A DNA stretch of 64,000 nt from Platanthera guangdongensis. Lineage: Eukaryota > Streptophyta > Magnoliopsida > Asparagales > Orchidaceae. The position numbers and the translations under genes were made by a program. The stretch is taken from positions 2,064,332 to 2,128,331 of the forward strand of contig CM077150.1 of assembly GCA_039583875.1 (NCBI GenBank). Reading direction: 5' to 3'. Shown here piece after piece: positions 51,894 to 61,918 of this stretch (positions are counted from its first letter, which is position 1; each line of letters opens with the position of its first letter). Below the pieces are notes generated by a model, which saw nothing but the letters and a program-made list of their open reading frames with translations, had not been told where the DNA came from and ran no database searches.

Positions 51894-53546
51894 GCTTGGC
51901 ATCATTTGTTGGACAGTGTTATCAAACTCTGCAATTCTTTAGAAGGAAGTAGTGTTTGTCGAGTACAAACACCTCGGACCACCAGCAATGCAAAACAGGG
52001 TTTGTCGCATGGCCCGCACTTTGGTACCCACAAAGCACCGTGAGGCAAGGGGGCACAATCTCAGGTATGAGGTGAGGACAATTGCCCCCCCCCCCCCCTC
52101 CCTCGGCCGCACAAGTTTTTAGCATAGCACGACACGCAAGAGACCACCCCGACAAAAGACCGCGGAGGGAAAACACTATCCGCTTCGATGACGAAGACAT
52201 GATAAGGGTGTGCAAGGCACATCAAGACCCCCTCGTCACTAGTGCATCGATAAGAGAGACTTGCCTTAAAGTCGGGAGGATTCTCGTTGACCATGGAAGC
52301 TCGGACGACGTCTCGTTCATGACGGCATTCTGAAGCACGGGGATCCGCGAAGAATCTCTTCGTCCGGCAAGCGGGTTCGTCTATGGATTCAACAATCGGA
52401 CAGTCTCGGTGCAGGGAGTGATCTTTCTCCCCTTTGCCATGGGAGAGTATCTGAGGCAAGCGGCCTGCAGCATCCAGTTCTTTGTCGTGAAATGCAACCC
52501 CGCCTATTTTGTCATCTTTGGCAGGCCTCTACAAATCACGTTCAGAGTGATTCCCTCCATACCACATCTAGCAATGAAGTTCTTAATGTCCGACGACGTG
52601 TGCATTGTTCGGGGTGATCAGGCAATGACACAAATTTGCTACCTTAACCAGGCTCAGCCACCGCAGGGGAAATCTGCCACATCGAAAGCTTTGATTTATC
52701 GTATAAAGCCACGATACAAATGGTAGCGTCGGTGGAGGTTCTGATCGAGGTACCGCTTCGCAAGAGGGACCATGCTTGCTCGGTGCTGATTGGGTCACTT
52801 TTGTCCCCGAAGAAATAGGGGGAATACATGAACTTGCGTGCCAACCAGGATATATTTGCATGGAGTCCTGAGAACATGTTGAGAGTAGACCCGAAAATCA
52901 CCACACACTCACTAAACATCGACCTGACATGCAGACCGACGGTCCAGAAAAAGCGCAATTTCACTCCTAAAAGACTTCGTGCCGTCGAGAAAGAGGTAGA
53001 CAGGCTTTTGGCTACACAGTTCATCCGGGAAGCAACGTAACCCCACTTGGCTCGCCAACGTGGTCATGGAAAAAAGGCTTCAGGAAAATGGAGGACATGC
53101 ATCGATCAACTCGTGGACGCAACGGCTAGGCACGAGCTACTCGGCTTTATGGATACCTACTCGAGATACAATCAGATACGGATTAACTTGGCAGATGAAG
53201 AGCACAATGCCTTTCGCACAAACAATGAGTGTTCTGTTATAAAGTAATGCCTTTCAGATTAAACAACACTAGAGCTACCTACCAGAGACTAATTAACCAG
53301 GTGTTCAAAAGTCTCATAGGGCAATCCATGGAGGTTTACATCGACGACATGCTAGTGAAGAGCATCTGACGGGGCCACCGCCTAAAAGACCTAGATAAAT
53401 GCTTCCAACTCCTCCATTGTTTACAACTACGTCTAAATCCTTGTAAGTGCGCATTCGGGGTTATCGTAAGGAAGTTCTTGGGTTTCATGGTAACACAACG
53501 AGGAATAGAGGTCAACCCCGAAAAGATCAAAGAATCGGAGGACATG
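51894..53546 (+). pseudogene. Element H: Tat-type gypsy protease and RT fragment
   Basis: Plus-strand reading with several stops and frameshifts. Protease shows RILVDHGSSDDVSF (about 52270, family form LVDNGSSAD) and continues AYFVIFGRPLQ. A linker follows, then RT: NQDIFAWSPENM, DPKITTHSLNID, KKRNFTPKRLRAVEKEVDRL, GKWRTCID, where about 20 residues before QLVDATA are deleted, then FMDTYSRYNQIRIN, and the catalytic YIDDMLVKS near 53340. The frame is cut at GGACATG by the solo LTR insertion and resumes at 55741 with SPPSTV, as expected for this RT. Gag is absent apart from a short remnant. Confidence 0.85.
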
Positions 53547-55735
53547 TGTAACACCCCCAGTTTTCAGACCTGGAGTCGCTGGAAGCTAACACCCGGCGGT
53601 AGAGAAACCGTTGGCGGTAGGACGATGAGCTCGACTTGGATCTAGCACACGATCATTGGATCTAGTTCGCACGACCACTGGTCATGCATCACTGATCGTG
53701 CGCACTATTCTCCATTTTTCCAAGTTCTGCCTAAGGGCAATCGCACGACCATTGGACATAGTGAGCACGACCACTGGTCGTGCGCCGCTGCTCGTACGTG
53801 TTTATCCCATTTTCTCTAGAGTTCTGCCATTGTTAATCGCACGATCATGGGATCCAGTGCGCACGACCACTGGTCGTGCGCCACTAATCGTGCGGGCGGG
53901 TGCAGTTCCGTCATTTTCTTTTGTGGTAGTCTGATGCTTCCTTAAACTCGATCCAAGGGCCCGGGATCTTCCGCCCAAAGACTTTAATAGGGATGAGAGT
54001 GTCTTTCCCCTCATTTTTCTCATCTTTTAGAGTGAGAGTTAGGGCTGGAGAGGAAGATAAGGGAGGAGGAAGGAGAGAGAGCTTTCTTCCACCATTGACA
54101 GAGCTTCAGAGCTCCGATCGTCATTCCGAGACCAGATCCGTGGAGAGGGCGTAGAGGCGCTCGTGTTAATCCGTTCAAAGCAAGGATTCCATGGCCAGGA
54201 AGAGGGGTCGTAAGGTAACGACATTTCTCCTCTCGGTTTCTAGGATGCGTGCATAACATCTTTTTCTTTCTTGCTTTTCAAGCTTTTGGACACCAAATCT
54301 TTCAAATGAGAGGGGTTTGGGGCGTCATGGTCCAAGAGGAACCACCGGGTCGATTATGTCCGTCCCTGGCATGATATTACACCAGAGATCCGCTTCGTTA
54401 GTGGATTAGGCATTGTGGGTGAAGTCGTAGTCGCGACTGTTAGTCCGACTCGGTGATGTTGCATAGCGAGCCTTAAGGATTTTGTAGAAATCCGTTGCGT
54501 CAAGATGTCGTTTGTGATGTCTGTGTTTTTCCCCTTTTTGAGTGAGTATGTGTAGCCGGAACCGAACAAGGTTAGCTCTGCATTGGCAGTGGATGGTTTC
54601 TTTGGTGCGCGAGAACGTTGCAGTACGAATGATGGATTAGGGTGGGAAAGGTTGTGGATTATGATGTGCTAAGGTGCGACTTTGTTTCCGTGGTCGGCTG
54701 GCTATCCCGTGACGTGCAAGTCATGTGGGGAGAGTGTCCCGACAAGACTAGTCCTCTTTTTTGATACTGACGAGAACGCCAAGCATAGGACAAGCCCGGG
54801 CAATGAAGCCCACAAGCGGGTGGGGTCCAGCAAGGATTCTTAGAATCGGTTTATGTGTGAGACAGAATTCTGATGTGAAAAGTCAGAGCTTGTAGGCAAG
54901 CCCGGGTCCAAGACCCAAGAGCGGGTGGGGCCTTGGCAAGATTTTCATGTGGCAGCTTGTATGTCGTTAGGAGAACTGCAGTACCCTTTTTTTTTGCGGC
55001 TTGACGCCGATGGGGGAATTGGAAGTACCTAGTTGTTATGATGATGTGCTAGATGCATACGCGATAGGGCACCTTGGGTGAAGCCCGAGTTTGCATACAT
55101 GCTACATAGTAGGCATCTTTGATTATATGTTCAACATAGAAAACATGTTTGTTGTTTGAGACATCCAAACCTATTTTTAAAGCTTTACATGTTTATGTAT
55201 ATGACATACGAAGTGCTAACTTGCAGGTTGGAGGTGTACCCCGGGGTCCGTTAGGGGCGGCCGGGAGAAGTGTTGGTTACACAGTAGAGATCAGCCTTTA
55301 CTGACTCACATTACCACAAATTTTTACAGGGCAAGGATCGCAAGTGAGAGCAAGTGGGTCGACCAAAAAGGCTTAAGCCTCATGAAGTGATTATCATGTT
55401 TACTAGCTTGTTTTCTTCTTGACTGTGATGCTCCAGGTTTTTGTTATTTCTGGCTTGCATGCCGAGGTAGTCTGGGGGTGTCTTTGCACGTTGATGTTTG
55501 ACCTTGTTGTCATTCAGTTTTGGACTTCTTTTGTGTAAGGCCTTAATGTCATTTTGATACTTCTGATTAGTAGTGGATAACTTCTAGTTTTGTTGGTATG
55601 TTTTCGCTATTGTTTTATTCTGAGTTTTGAGTTAGGTAGTTAATACCATCTTTTAATGCTAAAGTTGTGGCGTTTGTATGTTGTGGGGCCCCAGCTGGAC
55701 CCATATTATATGGTCATTACAGGAGAGGCGTTACA
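53547..55735 (+). mobile_element. Solo LTR of a Tekay-type chromovirus
   Basis: 2189 bp from TGTAACACCCCCAG to GAGGCGTTACA, flanked on both sides by ACATG (53542-53546, 55736-55740) and with no internal domains. This is the product of LTR-LTR recombination after insertion into element H. Near its start are three repeats of about 90 bp carrying GCACGACCACTGGTCGTGC palindromes. A two-copy repeat with AAGCCCGGG...AGCGGGTGGGG occurs at about 54790-54950. Confidence 0.92.
53650..53905. repeat. Palindrome-bearing repeats near the solo LTR start
   Basis: Three diverged units contain GCACGACCACTGGTCGTGC or a variant (about 53669, 53765, 53861). The third extends to GCGC arms on both sides. Each is accompanied by a second ATCGTGCG-type half-site. 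Confidence 0.85.
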
Positions 55736-55754
55736 ACATGTCTCCCCCTAGCAC

Positions 55755-55828
55755 TGTAACATCCCCCATACTTCTAGGCCCCCTAAAGTTAGGGTTGGGG
55801 GTTGAGTAGTGTATTGAGGCCCTAGTGT
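55755..55828 (+). repeat. Start of another Tekay-type LTR (74-bp fragment)
   Basis: TGTAACATCCCCCATACTTC begins directly after the resumed H coding text. It is cut off where TGTTGAAATC starts at 55829. Only the LTR start is present. Confidence 0.55.
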
Positions 55829-56514
55829 GACTGTTGAAATCAAAACTCGGTCTCTTATGGAGTTCACCCTTGGGGAAGGGGCGATCACACACTTACTTCT
55901 CTCATGCAAGTCGAACGACAAAAGAAAAGAAAATTGACCCAAGGGCTCGGTGTGGAGGTCCCACCAAACACCCGGAAGATCTTGGAGCGCTTCCCCTCCT
56001 TATCCAAAGGCCGAGACAAGGCTACCTCAGAAAGCGCAAGAAGATCTGAACACTCGTAAGACCTGCCTTCTGAAGTGCCCCTTGGGTCCTATTTATAGAT
56101 TTCTGAAAACGGTCTGCAAATAGCCAACCTCCGCTATTTTGAACAGCTATGTGCAGCCCAATCGGGCCTGCCAACAACGAACTCTAATGTTCTAACAGAC
56201 TATAGGCAGACTAGTAGGGGCAAAAATGGTAAAAAAACATTATGGGGGCGTTGGGCGAGTGCCCCCCCCCCCCCCGAAGTCTCTGCTCGCCTGGGGCGGC
56301 AAATACGGGTTCGGCTGGTCCTATCGGGCCTTGGCGAGTACGGGCCCGGCTGGCCCTACTCGTCGGCTCCATCTGGTGAGTGCGAGCCTTTTAGCTTTAT
56401 TCGCCCCCGATGATTCCACCTCGCCTGGTCAAGCTGGGGGTTGTCGAGCCCTGGCCCCTTGAGTGCTCGCCTAGGACTAAGACTGCATGATCCTGCGGGT
56501 TGGGCCTTGAGAAA

Positions 56515-56612
56515 TTGAGCCCGACGAATGTTGAGTTCCGTTCGACGAACGTCGGGTTCCGTTCGACGAACGTCGGGCTCCGTTCGATGAACGCCGGGCT
56601 CCGTTCGATGAA
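56515..56612. repeat. 21-bp tandem repeats (CCGTTCGACGAACG)
   Basis: Five units of GTTCCGTTCGACGAAC-GTCGG with small changes. Each contains the palindrome GTTCGACGAAC or GTTCGATGAAC. Confidence 0.8.
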
Positions 56613-56637
56613 CTGAGTAGACTGGGCAGGCTTCTCT

Positions 56638-56765
56638 CAATGCCAAGGTAGAATGGCGTTGAGTGTCTGGATTTCACTCAGGGCTGAGGTAGAACGGCGT
56701 TGAGTGTCTGGACTTCACTCAATGTTGAGGCAGAACGGCGTCAAGTGTCTGTACTTCACTCAACG
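56638..56765. repeat. 52-54-bp tandem repeats
   Basis: About two and a half units of GAGGTAGAACGGCGTTGAG-TGTCTGGACTTCACTCA. They end exactly where copia C begins. Confidence 0.8.
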
Positions 56766-56767
56766 CT

Positions 56768-57074
56768 TGTTGAAGTATTAGACCGGGCGGCTTAGCGGTC
56801 TGATCCAGCGGTTTGTTGACCGAGCGGCTTAGCGGTCTGATCCAGCGGTTTGTTGACCGAGCGGTCTGGCGGTCTCTCTGAAGCCTGGAGACCGGGCGGT
56901 CTATAGGTCTACCTCTGCGGCCTGTTCTATCCTGCTGGAGTTGCCGAGCGGTTAAGCCATCTGTCTAACCGCGCGGCCTGTGCGGTCTCCTTTATTCTAG
57001 CCGCTCAGTACTGTAAATGTTTAGTCCCACATTGTTTGTATACTCTCTTTCTTATCTCCTCCATTCTATATAAG
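56768..57074 (+). repeat. Copia C 5' LTR, left part
   Basis: Starts TGTTGAAGTATTAGACCGG and is cut at TCTATATAAG by insertion of element B. The LTR resumes at 61797. It includes a 35-bp tandem duplication (GCGGCTTAGCGGTCTGATC...), an AGACCG-GG-CGGTCT dyad at 56889-56902, and a hairpin GCGGTTA...TAACCGC at 56948-56972. The split LTR totals about 417 bp. Confidence 0.92.
57065..57073 (+). promoter_or_regulatory. TATA box of copia C, split from its start site by element B
   Basis: TCTATATAA ends in the target duplication of element B. In the uninterrupted LTR it would be followed by GGGAGGTCATACC, now 4.7 kb away. Confidence 0.65.
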
Positions 57075-57448
57075 TGTTAGAAAGTAGCGAAAAGAAGCGG
57101 AAAGTAGAGAACAAGCCGAATAAACTTTTGAATCATTGAAATTTTATTATCCAAAAAAGATGACTATTACAAAGGTATGCCCTCCCTTATATAGAATGGA
57201 GGAGAGAAGAGAGAATACAAATAAGAGATGTGGGACTAAATATTTACAAGCTAAGCGGACTGTACAAAGTAAACCGCACAGGCCGCGCGGTTAGACAGAA
57301 GGACTAACCGCACGGCTACAATAAGAGATGCAGAGAGGTCGCCTGTGAAGATTGCTAGACCGCCCGGTTTACAAGTCGCCGAGTCAAACCGCCAGACCGC
57401 GCGGTCTCCAACTCGCCAAGACAGACCGCCCGGTCACCAACTTCAACA
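57075..57448 (-). repeat. 3' LTR of copia B
   Basis: 374 bp, TGTTAG...TTCAACA on the plus strand. It contains the AGACCG-CG-CGGTCT dyad (57394-57407) and hairpin GCGGTTAG...CTAACCGC (57287-57311). Confidence 0.95.
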
Positions 57449-57455
57449 CTCCCCC

Positions 57456-60400
57456 TCAAGCTGGAGCATATATATCAATCATGCCCAGCTTGTCGCAAAC
57501 ATGCAGAAACGAGGCGGAGACTGGCTTGGTGAAGATGTCAGCTAGCTCTTTATCAGACGTGACAAACGGAGTGCAAATTTGTTCTTTTAAAATCTCTTCA
57601 CGAATGAAATGGCAGTCAACCTCAATGTGCTTTGTTCTTTCATGGAATACCGGGTTTTTGGAGATGTATATGGCGGCCTTGTTATCACAGAACATAGGAA
57701 GAGGATGGTTGTACACCTCTCCTAAATCTAGCATGAGAGCCCGCAACCATTTCAACTCACAAGTGGTTGACGCCATACTGCGATACTCAGCTTCTGCACT
57801 GGACCTGGAGACAACAGACTGCTTTTTGCTCTTCCAGCTCACCAGATTTCCCCCAACAAAGGTGCAAAAACCTGAGGTAGACTTGCGATCCCCTTTGTCA
57901 TTAGCATAACTTGCATCTGAGTAGGCTTCAATCCTCAGATGACCATTCTTCTGAAATAGTAATCCTTTCCCAGGCGCTGCTTTGACATATTCCAAGATCC
58001 GTAAGGCGGACTGTAGATGACATTCCCTAGGCGCTTGCATGAATTGACTCACCTTTCCCACAGCATAGGAAATGTCGGGTCTGGTTACTGTAAGATATAT
58101 GAGCTTACCAACCAGACGCCTGTACCGCGAACTATCTGAAAGAGGAGGCGAATCATCTGTCCAGGTTTTGTCCTCCCCAATAGCCATGGGGCATCGGGCA
58201 GGTTTAGCTCTAGTCAAGCCTGCCTCTTTTAAAAGATCAAGGGCATACTTACGCTGAGAGAGAACTAAGGAGTCGGGCTTCCGCGAGAGTTCAATCCCCA
58301 GAAAGTACTTTGGAGAGCCCATATCTTTAGTGATCAGATGTTGCCGAAGATGTCGCTTTGTCAGGGCTACCCCTTCCTGGTCATCGCCAGTGAGAAGAAT
58401 ATCATCGACGTACACAGCAAGAACAACCAGCCTAGAAGGAGTTTTGCGAATAAAGAGAGAGTGATCAGCAGAGCTTCGCACAAAACCAACAGCCGCCACA
58501 ATACCGCTGAACTTGTCAAACCAAGCTCGAGGACTCTGCTTGAGGCCATAAATTGCCTTCTTCAGTCGGCATACTCGTGTCTCCCCCTGAGCAACATACC
58601 CAGGAGGTTGCTCCATGTAAACGACCTCGTGAAGATCACCATAAAGGAAGGCATTCTTGACGTCTAGCTGAGAAATCGGCCAATCCCGATTGACGGCCAC
58701 AGAGAGAAGAACCCGGATGGTGCTGAGACGAGCCACAGGGGAGAAGGTGTCAAAGTAATCAACCCCATGGGTCTGAGTAAAGCCCTTAGCCACAAGGCGA
58801 GCCTTATACCGATCCACAGTGCCGTCTGGGCTAAATTTGACCACAAAGACCCAGCAACAGCCAACAACATCAGTACCAAAGGGAGGAGGAACAAGAGTCC
58901 AGGTACCCCGCTCAGTGAGGGTCGTCATTTCCTCATCCATGGCCATCTTCCAGTGAGGAATAGCAAGGGCCTCAACAGCAGCAAGGGGGTGTAAGGTACA
59001 CGTCCGCACCCCTTTGCGAAGAGCTATGGGAAGATCCAGGTCAGCCGGGCCCGCGGCATCCGGAGCATCCGTGGTAGAGAAAGCTGGCCCGGGAGAAGAG
59101 AGCGACGACAGCGGAGATGAGGGAGAGGGTGGTGGAGAAGGGAGAGAGAGGGGTGGAGGAAGAGGAGGGGGTGGAGACGGTGTAGTGGTGGAGAGTGTAG
59201 GAGGAGGCGAGGGAACGAAGGGAACGGCAGGAGAATCAGAAGCTGGGAGAAGAGGAGAAGAGTCATCCGAGAAGTAGGAGGTATTCTCGAAGAAGGTGAC
59301 GTCAGCAGAGACGAACTGCTTACGAAGGACGGGATCAAAGCAACAGTAGCCTTTCTGAGTGGTGGAGTACCCCAGAAAGACACATTTGGTGGAGCGAGGG
59401 GAGAGCTTATCACGGGTGGCAGAAGGGGTATGCACAAAGGCAGTGCATCCAAAGATTTGGAGAGGGAGAGCAAACGGCTCCTTTCCCGGATACAAAATGG
59501 AGAACGGGGTTTGACCGTGGAGAACCGTGGAGGGGATGCGATTGATGAGGTAGCAGGCAAGGAGAACAGCATAGCCCCAATAGGAGCGAGGAACATGCAT
59601 CTGGGTCATCAAGGTGCGAGCGACATCGAGCAGGTGACGGTTTTTGCGTTCGGCCACACCATTTTGTTGTGAAGTATAGACACAACTAGTTTGATGAAGA
59701 ATCCCATTTTGCATGCAGAATGTAGAGAAGTCACGACTGAGATATTCTTGGGCATTATCAGACCGAAACACTTGGATAGAGACACCAAACTGAGTTTTGA
59801 TCATGAGATAGAAGGATGTCCATACAGAGAATAATTCGGAGCGATCTTTTAACAGATACACCCACGTATAGCGAGAGAAATCATCAATGAACGTGACAAA
59901 ATAGGAACTACCCCGACCAATGGTAAGAGTAGGAGAAGGACCCCAGATATCGGAGTGGATAAGATTAAACGGACGGGTAGAGCTACGAACGTGCTTTGGA
60001 GGGAAGGAGGAGCGGTGATGCTTGCCAAGCTGACAGGCCTCACAGTTGAGCGGAGGACTTTGAGGAGGAAGGTGGGGCAGAAGTTGACGAAGAAGACGGG
60101 GAGGAGCATGACCAAGGCGGAGATGCCATTGGAGAAGATCTGTGGAGGTGGAGGAGAAGGTGGAAAAAGCAGAAATGTTGTCTAGGAAGTATAAGTCGTC
60201 ACTCTCAGTCCCAGTAGCAATCGTCCGTTGGGAGTCCGGATCCTGAAAAGAGCAAGAAGTAGAAGTAAATGTGACGGAACACTGTAATTGCTTGCAAAGA
60301 GAGGTAACAGATAATAAGTTGCACGGGAACTGTGGCACGTAGAGAGTATCCGCCAAGTGAAGAGACGGAGTGACATGAACTATCCCTGTTCCATGAACTG

Positions 60401-60596
60401 ATGATGAAGAGCCGTCAGCGAGAGTAACCGGGGGAAAACGAGCATGTTTTTCTAGGAGAGAGAAACACGGGAGATGGCCGGTCATATGATTTGTAGCACC
60501 AGTGTCGATCAGCCATTTGCCCTGAGTAACAACGTGTGCACGACCAGAAGACGTGACAACCGAGGCGAATGGCGTGGAGGAGGATATGAAAGCCAT
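57456..60596 (-). CDS. Pol polyprotein of copia B (protease, integrase, RT, RNase H)
   Basis: One open frame of 1046 codons from ATG 60596 (an upstream in-frame ATG at 60677 adds 27 leader codons). I chose 60596 because element A starts at the matching ATG. In order: protease WLIDTGATNHMTG (about codon 27); pre-integrase CEACQLGKHH; integrase with D, D, E in IHSDIWGP, RSDNAQEY and VAERKNRH; a Pro/Ser-rich linker; RT with GCCWVFVVKF, SQLDVKNAFLYG and catalytic YVDDILLTGDD; and copia RNase H ending ADIFTKP. All catalytic residues are in place. There is no gag domain upstream, so particle formation would need gag from another element. Gag and pol are normally one frame in this superfamily. Confidence 0.93.
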   Translation of the reverse strand: MAFISSSTPFASVVTSSGRAHVVTQGKWLIDTGATNHMTGHLPCFSLLEKHARFPPVTLADGSSSSVHGTGIVHVTPSLHLADTLYVPQFPCNLLSVTSLCKQLQCSVTFTSTSCSFQDPDSQRTIATGTESDDLYFLDNISAFSTFSSTSTDLLQWHLRLGHAPPRLLRQLLPHLPPQSPPLNCEACQLGKHHRSSFPPKHVRSSTRPFNLIHSDIWGPSPTLTIGRGSSYFVTFIDDFSRYTWVYLLKDRSELFSVWTSFYLMIKTQFGVSIQVFRSDNAQEYLSRDFSTFCMQNGILHQTSCVYTSQQNGVAERKNRHLLDVARTLMTQMHVPRSYWGYAVLLACYLINRIPSTVLHGQTPFSILYPGKEPFALPLQIFGCTAFVHTPSATRDKLSPRSTKCVFLGYSTTQKGYCCFDPVLRKQFVSADVTFFENTSYFSDDSSPLLPASDSPAVPFVPSPPPTLSTTTPSPPPPLPPPLSLPSPPPSPSSPLSSLSSPGPAFSTTDAPDAAGPADLDLPIALRKGVRTCTLHPLAAVEALAIPHWKMAMDEEMTTLTERGTWTLVPPPFGTDVVGCCWVFVVKFSPDGTVDRYKARLVAKGFTQTHGVDYFDTFSPVARLSTIRVLLSVAVNRDWPISQLDVKNAFLYGDLHEVVYMEQPPGYVAQGETRVCRLKKAIYGLKQSPRAWFDKFSGIVAAVGFVRSSADHSLFIRKTPSRLVVLAVYVDDILLTGDDQEGVALTKRHLRQHLITKDMGSPKYFLGIELSRKPDSLVLSQRKYALDLLKEAGLTRAKPARCPMAIGEDKTWTDDSPPLSDSSRYRRLVGKLIYLTVTRPDISYAVGKVSQFMQAPRECHLQSALRILEYVKAAPGKGLLFQKNGHLRIEAYSDASYANDKGDRKSTSGFCTFVGGNLVSWKSKKQSVVSRSSAEAEYRSMASTTCELKWLRALMLDLGEVYNHPLPMFCDNKAAIYISKNPVFHERTKHIEVDCHFIREEILKEQICTPFVTSDKELADIFTKPVSASFLHVCDKLGMIDIYAPA

Positions 60597-60829
60597 GAAG
60601 GGAGGAAGAAGAAACTGCAGCGGTCTCGGTGACAGCACACAAGCGGCACGAAGGGCCACGACCAAGGTGCAGAGCACAAGCCGCGCGACTAAACTAGGAG
60701 GTCGCGGCGACTAACAAGCAGGAGCGGCTAAAGGAGAAGGGCAGAGAGGCCGCTCAAACAAGGAAGAATCCGCGTGAAACCGCGGCAGGAAAAAGGGAAG
60801 AAGTCGCGCGAACACGAGCGGCGAGGATG

Positions 60830-61100
60830 CCGATCAAGGCACAGCGGGGAAGAAGTCGCGCGGACTGAAAAAGGCCGAGCGAACAGAAGAGAGGAGAAGA
60901 GCAGGTGACCGCGACCAAGATGCGGGTAAGAAAGGTACAACCCGCACGGTCAGGCAGATCACAGCAGTCAAGGGCACAGCGGGGAAGAGGTCGCGCGGAC
61001 TGAAAAGGCCGAGCGAACAGAAGAGAGGAGAAGAGCAGGTGACCGCGACCAAGATGCGGGGGAGAAAGGAACAACCCAAACGGTCAGGCAGATCACAGCA
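60830..61100 (-). repeat. Tandem duplication of about 130 bp in the copia B leader
   Basis: Text from GGGGAAGA(A/G)GTCGCGCGGAC through AAGATGCGGG to CGGTCAGGCAGATCACAGCAG occurs twice (about 60847-60972 and 60979-61102). The same duplication is present in the leader of element C (62140-62290 and 62300-62430, plus strand), so it predates their divergence. Confidence 0.85.
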
Positions 61101-61406
61101 GCAAACCGCGAGTACAGAGAAAACACGCGCGGACAGAGACAGACCGCAGCGACTAGGAAGTCGGAGCGGCAGGAAAGAACAAGGAGCGCGGCGACACGGA
61201 AACAGGTCGCTGCGACAAAGAGCAGTAGAAGAAGAGAACTAAGAAGAAGCAAGCCGCGCGAACAGGCAGCGGACAGAGACAAGCCGCGCGGATAGAAACA
61301 AGCCGCGCGGACAGATGAGAAGGCAAGCCGCGAACAAGCCGCAGAACGCGGAAGACAAGCCGCGAACAACAGAGAGCGCACAGAATCAGGAGGAAATGAC
61401 CGTGTC

Positions 61407-61417
61407 CTCTGATACCA
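61407..61417 (-). other. Primer-binding site of copia B
   Basis: Reads TGGTATCAGAG on the minus strand, directly inside the 5' LTR. An exact match to the initiator tRNA-Met site. Confidence 0.85.
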
Positions 61418-61791
61418 TGTTAGAAAGTAGCGAAAAGAAGCGGAAAGTAGAGAATAAGCCGAATAAACTTTTGAATCATTGAAATTTTATTATCCAAAAA
61501 AGATGACTATTACAAAGGTATGCCCTCCCTTATATAGAATGGAGGAGAGAAGAGAGAATACAAATAAGAGATGTGGGACTAAACATTTACAAGCTAAGCG
61601 GACTGTACAAAGTAAACCGCACAGGCCGCGCGGTTAGACAGAAGGACTAACCGCACGGCTACAATAAGAGAAGCAGAGAGGTCGCCTGTGAAGATTGCTA
61701 GACCGCCCGGTTTACAAGTCGCCGAGTCAAACCGCCAGACCGCGCGGTCTCCAACTCGCCAAGACAGACCGCCCGGTCACCAACTTCAACA
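61418..61791 (-). repeat. 5' LTR of copia B
   Basis: 374 bp. It differs from the 3' LTR at about three positions (AATAAGCC/AACAAGCC, AAACATTT/AAATATTT, GAAGCAG/GATGCAG). Confidence 0.95.
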
Positions 61792-61906
61792 ATAAGGGAG
61801 GTCATACCTTTGTAAATGATATCTTTTTTGGATAATAAAATTTCAATTATTCAAAAGTTTATTCGCTTGTTCTCTACTTTTCGCTTCTTTTCGCTACTTT
61901 CTAACA

Positions 61907-61918
61907 TGGTATCAGAGC
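61907..61918 (+). other. Primer-binding site of copia C
   Basis: TGGTATCAGAGC, a full match to the plant initiator tRNA-Met primer site, directly after the LTR. Confidence 0.85.

Larger units (their letters stand above)
55829..56767 (-). repeat. Tat-like LTR and adjoining repeats, minus strand, truncated by copia C
   Basis: Read on the minus strand it ends ...GATTTCAACA like the element D LTR. It has a TATA box (CTATAAATAGG, about 56098-56088), a similar leader, and upstream C-rich sequence including a poly-C run (56262-56275). No primer site follows the LTR end, so it is a 3' LTR or solo LTR. The right portion (56510-56767) is tandem repeat and may be LTR U3 or 3' untranslated array. Confidence 0.65.
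57075..61791 (-). mobile_element. Copia element B: young, gag-less, intact pol
   Basis: Identical-length LTRs of 374 bp (57075-57448 and 61418-61791) differ at only about three positions by eye. Target duplications ATAAG flank it (57070-57074, 61792-61796). The primer-binding site (61417-61407, minus: TGGTATCAGAG) and polypurine tract (GCTTGAGGGGGAG, by 57449-57461) are present. The interior has an 800-bp G/C-rich leader and one open pol frame but no gag. It is inserted head-on in the 5' LTR of related element C. Confidence 0.95.
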
